The notes under the pieces were generated by a model, which did not search any database, was not told the origin of the DNA, and saw nothing but the letters and a program-made list of their open reading frames with translations. This document shows, piece after piece, positions 10,505 to 19,314 of a DNA stretch of 64,000 nucleotides; position 1 is the stretch's first letter; the number at the start of each line of letters is the position of its first letter. Source of the DNA: a virus; IMG/VR virus record IMGVR_UViG_3300020159_001897, positions 1 to 64,000 of that record; one strand, written 5' to 3'. The position numbers and the translations under genes are program-made.

Positions 10505-12208
10505 TTAGCCAGTTACAACAATAGTGTAGTCGTCAGCAGTAACTGTTCCGTTAATTACTACAGAGACTGTGTTCCCATTTGGGCGAGTCACATCAGCAAA
10601 AACTGTTGCGCCAGTCGCTCCAACTTCATAAACCTGAACAATCACATCCGTTGTTCCAAAGTTATGTGTAACAGTAGTAGTTGAAACACCAGCAATGCTT
10701 GCTGCACATCCTTGCTTTGCAATACGGGCAAGAACTGGAGTGCTCGTAGTTCCAGAAGTTGTAGCGGCAAGGTTTGCTCGTGCATCTGCTGCAGATGTTG
10801 CGGCGGTTCCACCATTTGCAATTGCGATTGTGCTGCCATTCCATGTACCAGTTGTGATGGTTCCGAGGGTGGTGATGCTGTCATCACCAACATAGGTGCT
10901 TGCCGATACTGCTGCTAGAACTGCGCTATAGGCCTGGACATTGGTGCCGATTGTTAGACCAAGAGTGTCTCGCATTGCAGAGGCATCTGCATCGTCCAAA
11001 AGCGCCCTTGCGGCCGAGGTAAAATCTGCGACAGATGCGCTTCCAGAACCAGTGAAGTATGGAAGTTTATTAGCAGCAGATGTCAAGCCAGCAATCGCTG
11101 CAAGTTCTGTATCATATGCCTGAACATCAACACCAATTTCAAGGTCAAGAGCAACTCTTGCATCTGCTGCCGTAGTTGAGCCAGTACCGCCATTTGTGAT
11201 TGGGAGGGCACCAGTAACAGCATCTGCGTCCGCAAGGTCTAAAGCACCCCAAGCAGCAGTTCCTGAACCAACCGAGCGAAGGACCTGACCAGCAGTTGCT
11301 GACGATTTAACAGCAAGGTCATCGTTTCCATCAACATAGATGGTTACATCGTCATCGTTAACATTGAGGGTGCTTCCGTCTTTCGACAGGCCGTCACCAG
11401 CAGTGATTTGACCAGTACCAGAGAACTGGGTGAAGAGGAGTGCAGTTGAGCCAACGGTTATTGAACCGTTTGTTGCAACTACAAATCCAGAGTCACCGTT
11501 TGCTGTACCTTCTTCAACGAATGTAAACGCGCCTGGTGTTACCTCTGCGTCCTCGTCAAAGTCTGCCGCACGAGTTGGTGCGCCTGATGCGTTAACAGTG
11601 TAAATACCGTTGTCTGCATGCGCTACACCACCAACGCCTTGGTCTTTGATAAGGATTCGGTTGCCAGTTGCAAGGGTTACACCGTCAATAATGCTTCCGT
11701 TATCTACATCAGTAGAGAGGTTTACGGTTGCAGTTGTGGCAGCGCGTACAGACTGCTTAACATCTAAGCCAGAGCGGGCTGAGTCAACATAGCCCTTGGT
11801 TGCCACATGTGATGCGTCTGTTGGTGTTCCAAACTTTGCCTGGCTGCTGGCATCGCGAATTACCAGTTTGCTTGCGGTTGCTTCTGAGGCTGCGTCGGCC
11901 AACTTTGAAAAGTCGGAAGCGGACATCAAACCAGCGCTTGCAGAACTTGCAAGGTTTGCCGTGATTGAAACTACACCATTTGCTTCATTGATTGTTAGCG
12001 CTGAAGACTGGGCTCCAGTAGAAGTTACCCCAGTAATCATCTTTCGCCATGCGGAGGCGGTAATATCGTAAACCTTAATAACACCTTCGGTGCTGTCGAA
12101 AATCATTCGACCATCGAATAGGTTAGTATTTGGCTCACTCGCCAGTACTTCAAAAGTACCCTTAATCAGTTGATTTTGATTAAGGTCTAAGTTTGTTACG
12201 AATTTCAT
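10505..12208 (-). CDS. tail fibre protein
   Basis: A 567-residue structural protein. The first 150 residues (MKFVTNLDLNQNQLIKGTFE, ..DASHVATKGYVDSARSGLD) and the domain around 140-250 (GLDVKQSVRAATT, ATGNRILIKDQ, NGIYTVNASGAPTRAADFD) are a well-known segment of phage tail fibres. Residues 300-500 hold N-G-G-T-(G/A)-S/A-T-x-A-A-D-A-R-x-x-L repeats. The C-terminal 65 residues (TVTHNFGTTDVIVQVYE) resemble a beta-rich tip domain. A GGAGG ribosome-binding site precedes the ATG. Confidence 0.85.
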   Translation of the reverse strand: MKFVTNLDLNQNQLIKGTFEVLASEPNTNLFDGRMIFDSTEGVIKVYDITASAWRKMITGVTSTGAQSSALTINEANGVVSITANLASSASAGLMSASDFSKLADAASEATASKLVIRDASSQAKFGTPTDASHVATKGYVDSARSGLDVKQSVRAATTATVNLSTDVDNGSIIDGVTLATGNRILIKDQGVGGVAHADNGIYTVNASGAPTRAADFDEDAEVTPGAFTFVEEGTANGDSGFVVATNGSITVGSTALLFTQFSGTGQITAGDGLSKDGSTLNVNDDDVTIYVDGNDDLAVKSSATAGQVLRSVGSGTAAWGALDLADADAVTGALPITNGGTGSTTAADARVALDLEIGVDVQAYDTELAAIAGLTSAANKLPYFTGSGSASVADFTSAARALLDDADASAMRDTLGLTIGTNVQAYSAVLAAVSASTYVGDDSITTLGTITTGTWNGSTIAIANGGTAATSAADARANLAATTSGTTSTPVLARIAKQGCAASIAGVSTTTVTHNFGTTDVIVQVYEVGATGATVFADVTRPNGNTVSVVINGTVTADDYTIVVTG

Positions 12209-12225
12209 CTAAAAACCTCCATAGC

Positions 12226-12239
12226 GGGTGCGCGCACCC
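12226..12239. other. perfect GC palindrome between tail genes
   Basis: The 14-bp sequence GGGTGCGCGCACCC is its own reverse complement and lies between the stop of the 221-residue gene and the ribosome-binding site of the 567-residue fibre. It could act as an attenuator or RNA-processing hairpin. No T-tract follows on the minus strand. Confidence 0.45.
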
Positions 12240-12280
12240 CTAAGAATAGGCTTTTTTATGACTAGAGTGTGCGAAGGTAT

Positions 12281-12946
12281 TTAGGAAAGAAAGGCTTTTC
12301 CAGAGAATGCGCTGGTAAACGATACTGTCAGGCTGTTCTCGTTTATATAGGTAACTTCGCCAATCACATGAGAAAGAGCCGAGTCGACAATTGACACATT
12401 CGGGTAAAATTTAAGATTATGAGTTATCGACCAGGTAGTAGCGGCTGCTCCCTGCGTATGCACATACTTGGATTTTGCTCTAACCTCTTCTATCGCCCCC
12501 TGAACCGTAGTTGAGGTTATTTCGCTGGTTGGAGTAAATGAAATAGTACTTGCCCCACCAATTCTGCTATCGACATATTCCTTTGTCGCGTAGTTATAGG
12601 TGACTATTGGTTCTGTATTTGGAACAACATCAGCCAGGTTAAATCTTCCGTTTAGAGAGTTGCTATTTAGGGTAAAAAAGTACTTGTTATACCCAGTTTC
12701 GTTTAGGCGCTCATTTACCTCATAGGTGACACCGTCTGGCTGTGTCGTAGCGTCATCGTTTGCATATAGATTAATCGAGATTGAGCCACTGTTATCAAGG
12801 GCAACAACTTGCTCTTGCGGCGTAATCGTTACATCTGTGCTGGCATCCCGCATTGGGGCGGTAAGCGTGAACGAGACTGAGCCACTTGCGGGCGCGCCAG
12901 TAGGAAGTAGGTATGTGCCAGAAACGGTTATGAGTGTAAAAGCCAT
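12281..12946 (-). CDS. tail fibre/baseplate-type structural protein
   Basis: 221 residues. The N-terminal half (TLITVSGTYLLPTGAPASGS) is a beta-rich domain. The centre has NYATKEYVDSRIGG, an oligomer-linker motif common in fibres. The last 60 residues (YVHTQGAAATTWSITHNLKF, Y-P-N-V-S-I-V-D) match a C-terminal module seen in many phage tail proteins. It lies directly after the tail-completion genes and before the fibres, so a role linking tail end and fibre is inferred. Confidence 0.7.
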   Translation of the reverse strand: MAFTLITVSGTYLLPTGAPASGSVSFTLTAPMRDASTDVTITPQEQVVALDNSGSISINLYANDDATTQPDGVTYEVNERLNETGYNKYFFTLNSNSLNGRFNLADVVPNTEPIVTYNYATKEYVDSRIGGASTISFTPTSEITSTTVQGAIEEVRAKSKYVHTQGAAATTWSITHNLKFYPNVSIVDSALSHVIGEVTYINENSLTVSFTSAFSGKAFLS

Positions 12947-12948
12947 GA

Positions 12949-13335
12949 TTACGCCTTCTGGAATACATCAAGCGTTAGCGCATGATGAACAACATTGTCC
13001 TCTAATGATACTATCCTTTGGATATCAGAAACTCTCAGCCTGTAGATGTAAACATCTGAGTCAAACTGCCCAAGTCCATCCAATGCTGTGACCATTGAGT
13101 CGATAAGTGATGTATTTTCTGAAGCCCTATCTTGCCATAAATCAAACTGAACCATCCTGCGACGGGTTTTTACTAAACCGTCACCGATTATTTCTGGCAC
13201 ATTTCTTAATTCATCGCTGTATGTAATATATGGTTTTGCCGTATTTGGTGGAGCAAAATCACGGAAGATACCAGTAATGCCAGCAAGGTTTGCTGCAAGC
13301 AAGCGGGTACGAATTGAACCTCCAACTGAAGCCAT
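12949..13335 (-). CDS. tail completion/terminator-like protein (DUF3168 type)
   Basis: 128 residues. The pattern of an N-terminal helix, a PYITYSDE segment and a WQDRASENTSLIDSMVTALDG helix followed by beta strands resembles the DUF3168/gp17-type tail-completion proteins that cap siphovirus tails. Position just after a gp10-like gene supports this. The assignment rests on pattern and synteny. Confidence 0.65.
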   Translation of the reverse strand: MASVGGSIRTRLLAANLAGITGIFRDFAPPNTAKPYITYSDELRNVPEIIGDGLVKTRRRMVQFDLWQDRASENTSLIDSMVTALDGLGQFDSDVYIYRLRVSDIQRIVSLEDNVVHHALTLDVFQKA

Positions 13336-13337
13336 AA

Positions 13338-13841
13338 CTATTCACCGACCTTAATTGTTACATTCAATGGCTTCATGCCCTTAAACCTCTTGTACATATA
13401 GTAAGTAAAAGCATTAGCAACTGTTTTCCTGGCTCCTAAAGCAATATTTTCTCGTGCTGGTCTGGCAAATGGCCTTGGCGCCATGCGCTCAGTTCCATAC
13501 TCAAGAAATCTTGCATACTTTAACTTTGAGCCGAAAACTGCTCGTGCTGGGTTATCTCCAACCTTGCTCAATGTTTGTGAATATATAGATTTATACAATG
13601 GTCCGCTTGGGTCGGCAGAAGGTGGTTCCCCAGGCTGACTGGACATTCTCTGTTTTTTATTGCTTCCGTATGTTTTATATGAACCAGGATGATTAATAAT
13701 CTTTTTTATTTCTTGCTCACCCTGTCGAGCAAGTTCTTGAGCAGTATAAAAGTTTCCAGCGATACCAGCATTAATTGCGCTTGCAATCCTTTTATCGACC
13801 TGAGACATCAGGTTATCAATCGATTTCATTCTCTTACTCAT
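13338..13841 (-). CDS. HK97 gp10-like tail completion protein
   Basis: 167 residues with the diagnostic YARFLEYGTERMAPRPFARPA-type segment near residues 118-138, the hallmark of the HK97 gp10 family that joins head and tail. The N-terminal half is helical and basic. It overlaps the upstream connector gene by 8 bp, in the usual connector order. Confidence 0.85.
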   Translation of the reverse strand: MSKRMKSIDNLMSQVDKRIASAINAGIAGNFYTAQELARQGEQEIKKIINHPGSYKTYGSNKKQRMSSQPGEPPSADPSGPLYKSIYSQTLSKVGDNPARAVFGSKLKYARFLEYGTERMAPRPFARPARENIALGARKTVANAFTYYMYKRFKGMKPLNVTIKVGE

Positions 13842-14169
13842 TTAAAAGCGTCCTTCGTATCTCTAGTCTCAAATGAGTATGCGTATAAATCAAACCTTCA
13901 ATTTCGTAAACACCATCCATGCTATCGTGGTATCCAGTTATAACTATCTGGTCGTTACTCACTACAGAAGTTTGCTTTGGAAGTCTTACTACCAAACTCC
14001 GTCTTTCTCCATATTTACCTAAGTCAGAAGGCTGACCTTCCTCTGTAAATTTTTGATGGATTGAACCCTTGTATGTAGTGTCAGTTACTACTGGTGTCCA
14101 AACGCCCTCTGCATCTACAGTCACAGATGATTTGCGCCGAACAGTAATTTGTTCAAATGCGCCACGCAT
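13834..14169 (-). CDS. head closure/stopper-like protein
   Basis: 111 residues, rich in beta strands: EQITVRRKSSVTVDAEG, QTSVVSNDQIVITGYHDSMD, GVYEIEGLI. Size, composition and place between the adaptor and the gp10-like gene fit a head-completion (stopper) protein. No exact family was recognised. Confidence 0.65.
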   Translation of the reverse strand: MRGAFEQITVRRKSSVTVDAEGVWTPVVTDTTYKGSIHQKFTEEGQPSDLGKYGERRSLVVRLPKQTSVVSNDQIVITGYHDSMDGVYEIEGLIYTHTHLRLEIRRTLLNE

Positions 14170-14172
14170 GGT

Positions 14173-14745
14173 CTACCTAATAACCCTGCGCTTGTAGCGA
14201 AGAATATTTTTTACTTCTTGGTCAGTAAACCCGCCGCCAGGAGTTGGCTCAAAGAAGTATTCAGTTCCTTCTACTTTCAGACGCTCCATTCCTTGAGCGT
14301 CAATAAGGACCTTGCTCATCTCTCGTGTTGCAGCAGAAAGAATTACGCGCTCTAGTGCTGAAGCATCGGCATCAAGCATTCCAGCGTTATAGGTTACAAG
14401 TGCCTGATAACCAAGACCAGAAATTAAAACATTATCGATTCCCCAAGGGTAAACATCAAAGTCATAAATATTTTGAGTTGTGTAGGTTGCAGAGGCGTTG
14501 TCTATTAGTCCAATGCTGAATGAGACAACACTTCGTACTGGGGCTTTGCGTAAAAACAACTGACGCTGGCCAGGCTCAAGCATATGCTTTTCATCAGTGA
14601 TGCGAACTGGGTTCAGGGGACGATTCAGTAAATATGAAATTTCTGATTCAAGGCCAGCAAGAATAGTTGAAGCCGCAGCCTGCTCACCAGCAGTGAAAGT
14701 CTTGTTCATTGCACGAGCAAGGTCAGCGTAATTCAAAATTGCCAT
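14173..14745 (-). CDS. head-tail adaptor (connector) protein
   Basis: 190 residues. A helical N-terminus (YADLARAMNKTFTAGEQAAAS) leads to LESEISYLLNRPL, then RKAPVRSVVSFSI and a C-terminal helix, the arrangement of gp6-like connectors that bind the portal. The ATG follows a short spacer after an AT-rich upstream stretch. Function is inferred from fold pattern and gene order. Confidence 0.7.
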   Translation of the reverse strand: MAILNYADLARAMNKTFTAGEQAAASTILAGLESEISYLLNRPLNPVRITDEKHMLEPGQRQLFLRKAPVRSVVSFSIGLIDNASATYTTQNIYDFDVYPWGIDNVLISGLGYQALVTYNAGMLDADASALERVILSAATREMSKVLIDAQGMERLKVEGTEYFFEPTPGGGFTDQEVKNILRYKRRVIR

Positions 14746-14777
14746 AAAAACACATTACACCATTGTTTTTAGAGGGT

Positions 14778-15194
14778 CTATCGGATTGGGGCAACCCAGA
14801 AAATCTTGCGGTATTCAAAGAAGCAGATTATTGGCTCTTCTTTATCCTCTTCCATTTCAAGCAAAAATCCAGCGTTGTTGCCCTCAAAGTAAATCCTTGG
14901 ATGCACTACATAACCCCTACAAGAATGCATAATTACGCTACTTGAATCAAGTGGCTCCCATCCGTATCTGACTTCGATAAGAGAGTCACTTGTATGTGCT
15001 TGTTTTATTAAACCAGATGCGCATACTTGATTGAAAATTGCATCGTATGGATAGTCGTATTGAAAATCTTTATCGTCTTGGATAAGTTCATACATTGCAT
15101 TTTTTAGGCTAAGAAAAGGTTCGTCTTTTACCCAGTACGCAGCAAAATCTATATCGTCGTTCAACCCAAATTTCTTTGGGTCCAGGCTGTCCAC
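14778..15194 (-). CDS. hypothetical protein in head module
   Basis: 138 residues, acidic, no recognised domain. It contains a helical first half (FLSLKNAMYELIQDDKDFQ) and a strand-rich second half ending in ICFFEYRKIFWVAPIR. GTG start two bases after the stop of the 54-residue gene upstream, so the two are probably coupled. Confidence 0.7.
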   Translation of the reverse strand: MDSLDPKKFGLNDDIDFAAYWVKDEPFLSLKNAMYELIQDDKDFQYDYPYDAIFNQVCASGLIKQAHTSDSLIEVRYGWEPLDSSSVIMHSCRGYVVHPRIYFEGNNAGFLLEMEEDKEEPIICFFEYRKIFWVAPIR

Positions 15195-15197
15195 GGA

Positions 15198-15362
15198 TTA
15201 CTTTGTTTCTGTAGCGAATGGGTCATTTACCGAGATAGGCATGACCTTATATCGCATTGCATCTTCAACACTAATGCGCTCGCCCTTACGGACAACCTTC
15301 ACACTTTTGCCTTCGATGTTCTCGTAAATATCGCGTGGAGCGATTACTGCAATTTGTGACAT
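15198..15362 (-). CDS. small hypothetical protein (54 aa)
   Basis: Encodes a 54-residue protein that starts MSQIAVIAPRDIYENIEGKS and ends NDPFATETK. It sits between the capsid terminator and the connector genes, a slot where many siphophages carry a small head protein. The reading frame is clean and abuts the next gene. There is no strong ribosome-binding site. Confidence 0.55.
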   Translation of the reverse strand: MSQIAVIAPRDIYENIEGKSVKVVRKGERISVEDAMRYKVMPISVNDPFATETK

Positions 15363-15384
15363 GCAAACATATTAGCACAAAGCA

Positions 15385-15412
15385 AAAAGCCTGGGCCGAA
15401 GCCCAGGCTTTT
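15385..15412 (-). terminator. strong terminator after the capsid gene
   Basis: A perfect 12-bp stem with loop CGAA on the plus strand, which reads as the ultrastable C(UUCG)G tetraloop in the minus-strand transcript, followed there by TTTTTGCTTT. This should end or strongly reduce transcription after the capsid gene. Confidence 0.9.
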
Positions 15413-15432
15413 CACTTTTCTGACTGTAATTA

Positions 15433-16731
15433 TCAGGCAGGTGCGCTGTCGAGGGTAACTTCGACGAACGACTCTGGACGCTTAACAGCAAGTGCAATAC
15501 GCTCTTCAGCAAGTACTGCAACTGCGTTGCGAACAAAGAAGTCGCTGTGTTGCTCGGAAACGCGGATGTTGCCTTCCATACGGTCGTACAGCGTTGCGCC
15601 AACACCGAATGAACCAAGTAGAACCTTGCCTTCGGTGATTGCTGGCGTGCTGACGATTGGCAAACGCCACAAGCGAGCCTCTGCGCCCATCGATACGGAC
15701 ATAAGCATCAAATACTGTGCTTGTGAGTCCTTCGTGAGTTCAATGTCTTCGAGGTCGTTCGGGTGAACAATCATACCTGTTGGCTCGTAGTAAGCAAGCA
15801 ACGACTTGGTGATACCGCGACGAATTGCATCGAGACGGGTATCTCCAGCGCCACCAGTTGACCAAGTTGAAGTCTGAATTCCAGAGGTCGAACGGATACC
15901 AGTGAGGTTTTGGCCAACACCGTTTCCGTTAAGAATCTGGTCATCTTCTACCAGGCGGAGTCCGTACAACAGTTCGTTGTCGATAATTCCACGAAGGGTT
16001 GGCTCATCGTCCAACACATTGCGGTGAGCAACTTCGTAGTGAGCAATCGTGCGAACTGGAGCCTGAACACCAACGACGGTCATTGACGACTGTGGTTTTA
16101 CACCAAAGGCGTTGTTTGCGTCGTTGCGCTCTGCAACTGTCGATGCGTTGTTTGTGAAACCAGAAACACGGAAGTATTCAACCATGTTGCTGCTCGTCTG
16201 CTGTACATCGAAGAGTTCGCGTACGCGCATGGTGCGCTTCTGACGCTCTACGATACCTTCGCGCTGTGGCGTGCCGAAGTCTGTAGGGGTGCCTGATGGC
16301 AATCCTGTGTAGACATCTTTGCGACCCCAGTGTGACGAGAATGCACCATTCACTTGGAACGGAGCATGCATCGTGTAACCAGACTTACCACCAGCAATTG
16401 CCTTGAACTCATCTGATTCAATGAACTGCTCGCCAAGGCTCTTTGAGCCCTGTGGAACAATCAAACCAGACTTGGTCTGTGCTACTGGTGCGGTCATGCC
16501 TTCAGCCCATGAGCGAATTTCGCCCATGCCTTCCAGGGCCTCAATTTCTGCACGAATTTCGCGTGCTTTTGCGAGGTTACCGCGGAATGCTTCAACATGC
16601 TTTGCTTGTACTTGAACTTCAGGTCCGCCTTCTTCGCGGGTAGCACCTGCATGGGTAACGATGTCATCGTTATCTGCAAGAACTGCACGGAGGGCTGACT
16701 TGAGTTCCTTTAAACGGCTATCTGTAGCCAT
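15433..16731 (-). CDS. major capsid protein, HK97 fold
   Basis: 432 residues from the ATG with an AAGGAG ribosome-binding site 9 nt upstream; a longer open frame upstream has no such site. Residues 1-75 are helical and charged, like the delta/scaffold domain of HK97 capsids that the prohead protease removes. The rest has the HK97 capsid pattern: N-x-x-A-x-x-V-A-E-R-N-D, RTIAHYEVAHRNVLDDEP, a GNGVGQNLTGI loop, LAYYEPTGMIVHPNDLEDI, LLGSFGVGATLYDR and the C-terminal strand with FVRNAVAVLAEERIALAVK. Residues about 138-157 are nearly identical to a segment of the prohead protease. It has its own consensus promoter and a strong terminator, as expected for the most abundant virion protein. Confidence 0.95.
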   Translation of the reverse strand: MATDSRLKELKSALRAVLADNDDIVTHAGATREEGGPEVQVQAKHVEAFRGNLAKAREIRAEIEALEGMGEIRSWAEGMTAPVAQTKSGLIVPQGSKSLGEQFIESDEFKAIAGGKSGYTMHAPFQVNGAFSSHWGRKDVYTGLPSGTPTDFGTPQREGIVERQKRTMRVRELFDVQQTSSNMVEYFRVSGFTNNASTVAERNDANNAFGVKPQSSMTVVGVQAPVRTIAHYEVAHRNVLDDEPTLRGIIDNELLYGLRLVEDDQILNGNGVGQNLTGIRSTSGIQTSTWSTGGAGDTRLDAIRRGITKSLLAYYEPTGMIVHPNDLEDIELTKDSQAQYLMLMSVSMGAEARLWRLPIVSTPAITEGKVLLGSFGVGATLYDRMEGNIRVSEQHSDFFVRNAVAVLAEERIALAVKRPESFVEVTLDSAPA

Positions 16732-16795
16732 AGTGATATACTCCTTTTGAGTAATAGTGGAACTTCGGACACAAGGTAAGCACCTCGTATTAAAT

Positions 16796-16824
16796 ATTAT
16801 GCTTGTTCTTTGATAGTTTGTCAA
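16796..16824 (-). promoter_or_regulatory. capsid promoter
   Basis: TTGACA, exactly 17 bp, CATAAT on the minus strand, giving a leader of roughly 55 nt before the capsid ATG. The -35 box is a perfect sigma70 consensus. Confidence 0.85.
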
Positions 16825-16842
16825 GCAGGGGTTAGGTTATTT

Positions 16843-17145
16843 TTAATTCTCTTCGTCTTCTTCATCTTCGTTTTGACCAAACATGTCCAATAGGTCTTGG
16901 AATGTAACATCAGAAGCCATAAAGGGCTTGGCTATTACATCTCCCTTGAATGTAATTTTTGGACCTACTGCAATATTGCTCATCGCTTCTAGTATGCGTT
17001 CAAATACGGAAACGGCAACGAATGGCGGTATTGACCCTAGGTCAACATGGATTGGCTCATCTCTGTCTTCGTAAGAAACGGAAATAGTAATCATTGGAAA
17101 GCGCAGGTTCATCTGGCTTTCAAGAGGGTCACGACCCTCTGTCAT
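16843..17145 (-). CDS. hypothetical protein, acidic C-terminus
   Basis: 100 residues ending in a D/E-rich tail (GQNEDEEDEEN). The N-terminal half is strand-rich (FPMITISVSYEDRDEPIHVD). It shares a 4-bp stop/start overlap with the phosphoesterase gene upstream and lies just before the capsid promoter. Acidic tail and place suggest a head-assembly accessory, which is inference only. Confidence 0.65.
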   Translation of the reverse strand: MTEGRDPLESQMNLRFPMITISVSYEDRDEPIHVDLGSIPPFVAVSVFERILEAMSNIAVGPKITFKGDVIAKPFMASDVTFQDLLDMFGQNEDEEDEEN

Positions 17146-18128
17146 TTTTTCTTATCTGCCTTGTAAATCTTTCCGCGATAGAACATAGAGCCATTGTGAA
17201 TCGGAACAAGTTCTAGATGGAATGGACCATCTCCAGCAACATAGTGGACAACAGCAATTCCTTGCTGCCAATCTTCCGTACATGGGATTGGGCGTCCGTC
17301 GAGGTCCGTCCCGCCTTTTGTGCTTGGCACGACGCCGTCCACGCGAGCAAGACATCCTGCAGATGCAGCAAGAATAGTTTTATCTTCATCCCAATCTTGG
17401 CGGGTTCGCTCTGCCCATTCGCGGCGATGGATATGTCCGTAAAGAACTGAAGTCTTTTCTGTTGCGAGATATTTATGAGCAGTGCTTCCGCCAGATGCGA
17501 CTTTATGTCCGTGAATAATTCTTAACTTGCGATTAACCCAATATGTTGACGCTGGGTATCCTGGCAAATACTTAACACCAAATTCTTCAAATCTGCAAAG
17601 ATAAGGAAGCGACATAACTGGCCATGAGTCTGGAATGTTGCCACGCTTCAAACCAAAAGCAGCGTTTGCATTATCAAGAATATAATTTCCTAATCTTGCT
17701 TCGTGATTTCCCTCAAGCCAAACAATTTCAGCGAGTGGAGATGCTGCACGAAGACGAGCCATAAGCGTTGTTAAATAATCAATTGTTTTTTGTGTTGTCA
17801 ATTGATAAGCAGGAGTTAGTCTGTACTTTCCAAATTCCGCGAAGTCAGCATTATCTCCATTCATTGCAATTACATCTGGCTTTGATTCTTTAATAAATTC
17901 AACAGCCAAATTGATTGCAATTTCATCATGGATAGCAACAAAATTGCCATTTACATCCCTGAAATAACCACATTGCATATCTGGCAAAACTACGCATGTT
18001 TTAAACTGTGACTTTTCTTTTTTAACAGTTGTAACTGTCGGAAGTTTTATTGACGGGCCTCTTTTTACTACTGGCCATTCTGGGGAGTTGCGATTCATTG
18101 CTGATTTTAAATCTTTTGACAATGACAT
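17142..18128 (-). CDS. calcineurin-like metallophosphoesterase
   Basis: 328 residues with the metallophosphoesterase motifs in order: D-M-Q (D-x-H with Gln in place of His) near residue 50, N-G-D-N-A-D, E-G-N-H-E-A-R, I-H-G-H and Y-G-H-I-H. These build a dimetal site that hydrolyses phosphoesters, possibly nucleic acid or nucleotide. It sits inside the head operon, overlapping both neighbours, which is unusual for such an enzyme. The Gln replacement alters one metal ligand, so activity needs testing. Substrate unknown. Confidence 0.85.
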   Translation of the reverse strand: MSLSKDLKSAMNRNSPEWPVVKRGPSIKLPTVTTVKKEKSQFKTCVVLPDMQCGYFRDVNGNFVAIHDEIAINLAVEFIKESKPDVIAMNGDNADFAEFGKYRLTPAYQLTTQKTIDYLTTLMARLRAASPLAEIVWLEGNHEARLGNYILDNANAAFGLKRGNIPDSWPVMSLPYLCRFEEFGVKYLPGYPASTYWVNRKLRIIHGHKVASGGSTAHKYLATEKTSVLYGHIHRREWAERTRQDWDEDKTILAASAGCLARVDGVVPSTKGGTDLDGRPIPCTEDWQQGIAVVHYVAGDGPFHLELVPIHNGSMFYRGKIYKADKKK

Positions 18129-18388
18129 TATTTGCCCCCAATATAATTGTTGCTTCTAGTTTCAAAATTTTCAACATTGGCATGTCGCCAATTATCTACA
18201 GCGCTCCTACCAATTACATAGCCGCGACCCTTTAGAACTTTTGAAATTGTGCGACTTGATACTGAAAGGTCTTTCATTGCATCAACGAGCGAAGCAGAAT
18301 CTTTTGCACTCAAAGATGCCAAAAGTTTATCCACCTTGCCAATTGTCGTGCTTTTTTGAACTCTGGCTATTTCCTTGCCAATATCCAC
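18128..18388 (-). CDS. helix-turn-helix-like small protein
   Basis: 86 residues from a GTG start with GGAGGGG just upstream. The C-terminal half (LSVSSRTISKVLKGRGYVIG, then R-S-A-V-D-N-W-R) looks like a recognition helix-turn-helix and resembles small DNA-binding proteins of actinophages. The 5-prime end abuts an intergenic hairpin. Target unknown. Confidence 0.6.
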   Translation of the reverse strand: MDIGKEIARVQKSTTIGKVDKLLASLSAKDSASLVDAMKDLSVSSRTISKVLKGRGYVIGRSAVDNWRHANVENFETRSNNYIGGK

Positions 18389-18396
18389 AACCCCTC

Positions 18397-18419
18397 CACG
18401 GGCGCTAATAACGCCCGTG
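18397..18419. terminator. hairpin after the scaffold gene
   Basis: An 8-bp stem CACGGGCG/CGCCCGTG with a 7-nt loop, immediately before the GGAGGGG ribosome-binding site of the helix-turn-helix gene. It may attenuate transcription or expose the site on demand. It lacks a T-tract on the minus strand. Confidence 0.5.
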
Positions 18420-18423
18420 AATA

Positions 18424-19314
18424 CTATAGCACTTTGATGAGGTCGTGAAACTCTTTAAGGTCATCGAACGAAAGTTCTGCAGTTTCCATCTGAACCACTT
18501 CAGACTTTTCTTCAGCAACAACTTCTTCAGCAGCAACTTCTTCTACTGCCGCTTCAACTGCTGCTTCTTCTGCTGGTGCATCTGCAGCAACTTCTTCGAC
18601 AGCAACTTCAGCAACTGCTTCTTCGGCAACTACTTCAGCGGCTTCATCAGACTTGGTCTCAACAGTAATTTCTTCTGCCTTAACTTCTGCAGTGTTCATT
18701 GCAGCAAGAGCCTTGGCAACCTCGCGTGCAACAATCTCGGCAATCTGTGCTTCAATGTTCATGTCTATGCTCTTTTCGTTATCCTCAACCATTGACATTT
18801 CGTCTTCTGGCATGTCTTCATCTTCTGGGTCTTCTTCATCCATTGGCTCTGGAAGTTCTTCAACCATAGTCAATGCATCACCGTATGCTACTACAGTAAC
18901 ATTAGTAGGCATCCATTCGTCTTCATCCCACATCCAAACACGGACAATATAGGCTGGACGCTCAGCAGAGCCTTCAATTTCAAGGCCTTGTGGTTCTCCG
19001 CGAACCGTTCCTTCGGTCGAAGAAGACAAGATATCACCATAGTAGGCGCCGTTTGATGTCTCCCATGAGACAATGGCTCCTTCGGTCATTCCTTCATCAA
19101 CCTTTTCCATAACTACGAAGGTGCGGAGTTTGACATCTTCAACTGAAATTAAAACAGTTTCATCTGTCTCCTCAAGACCTTCCATGTCTAGGCACTTTTG
19201 GATTAATGCTTCGCCGTCTTCGGAGATACCAACAATGATGCCTACGCTGTCATCGCTCAATAGAGCCTGCTGCCCAACAAAGGACTTGTACGACTCGATA
19301 TCAATCTTGCTCAT
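18424..19314 (-). CDS. acidic scaffold-like head protein
   Basis: 296 residues from the ATG preceded by GGAG 7 nt upstream; it overlaps the protease gene end by 14 bp. Residues about 70-150 form a beta-rich module (VSWETSNGAYYGDILSSSTE, PAYIVRVW) that resembles a second copy in the protease. A stretch of D/E follows, then an Ala/Glu/Val-rich predicted coiled coil with many E-A-A-V-E-V-A-A repeats. Length, acidity and position between protease and capsid fit a scaffolding protein. Confidence 0.7.
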   Translation of the reverse strand: MSKIDIESYKSFVGQQALLSDDSVGIIVGISEDGEALIQKCLDMEGLEETDETVLISVEDVKLRTFVVMEKVDEGMTEGAIVSWETSNGAYYGDILSSSTEGTVRGEPQGLEIEGSAERPAYIVRVWMWDEDEWMPTNVTVVAYGDALTMVEELPEPMDEEDPEDEDMPEDEMSMVEDNEKSIDMNIEAQIAEIVAREVAKALAAMNTAEVKAEEITVETKSDEAAEVVAEEAVAEVAVEEVAADAPAEEAAVEAAVEEVAAEEVVAEEKSEVVQMETAELSFDDLKEFHDLIKVL

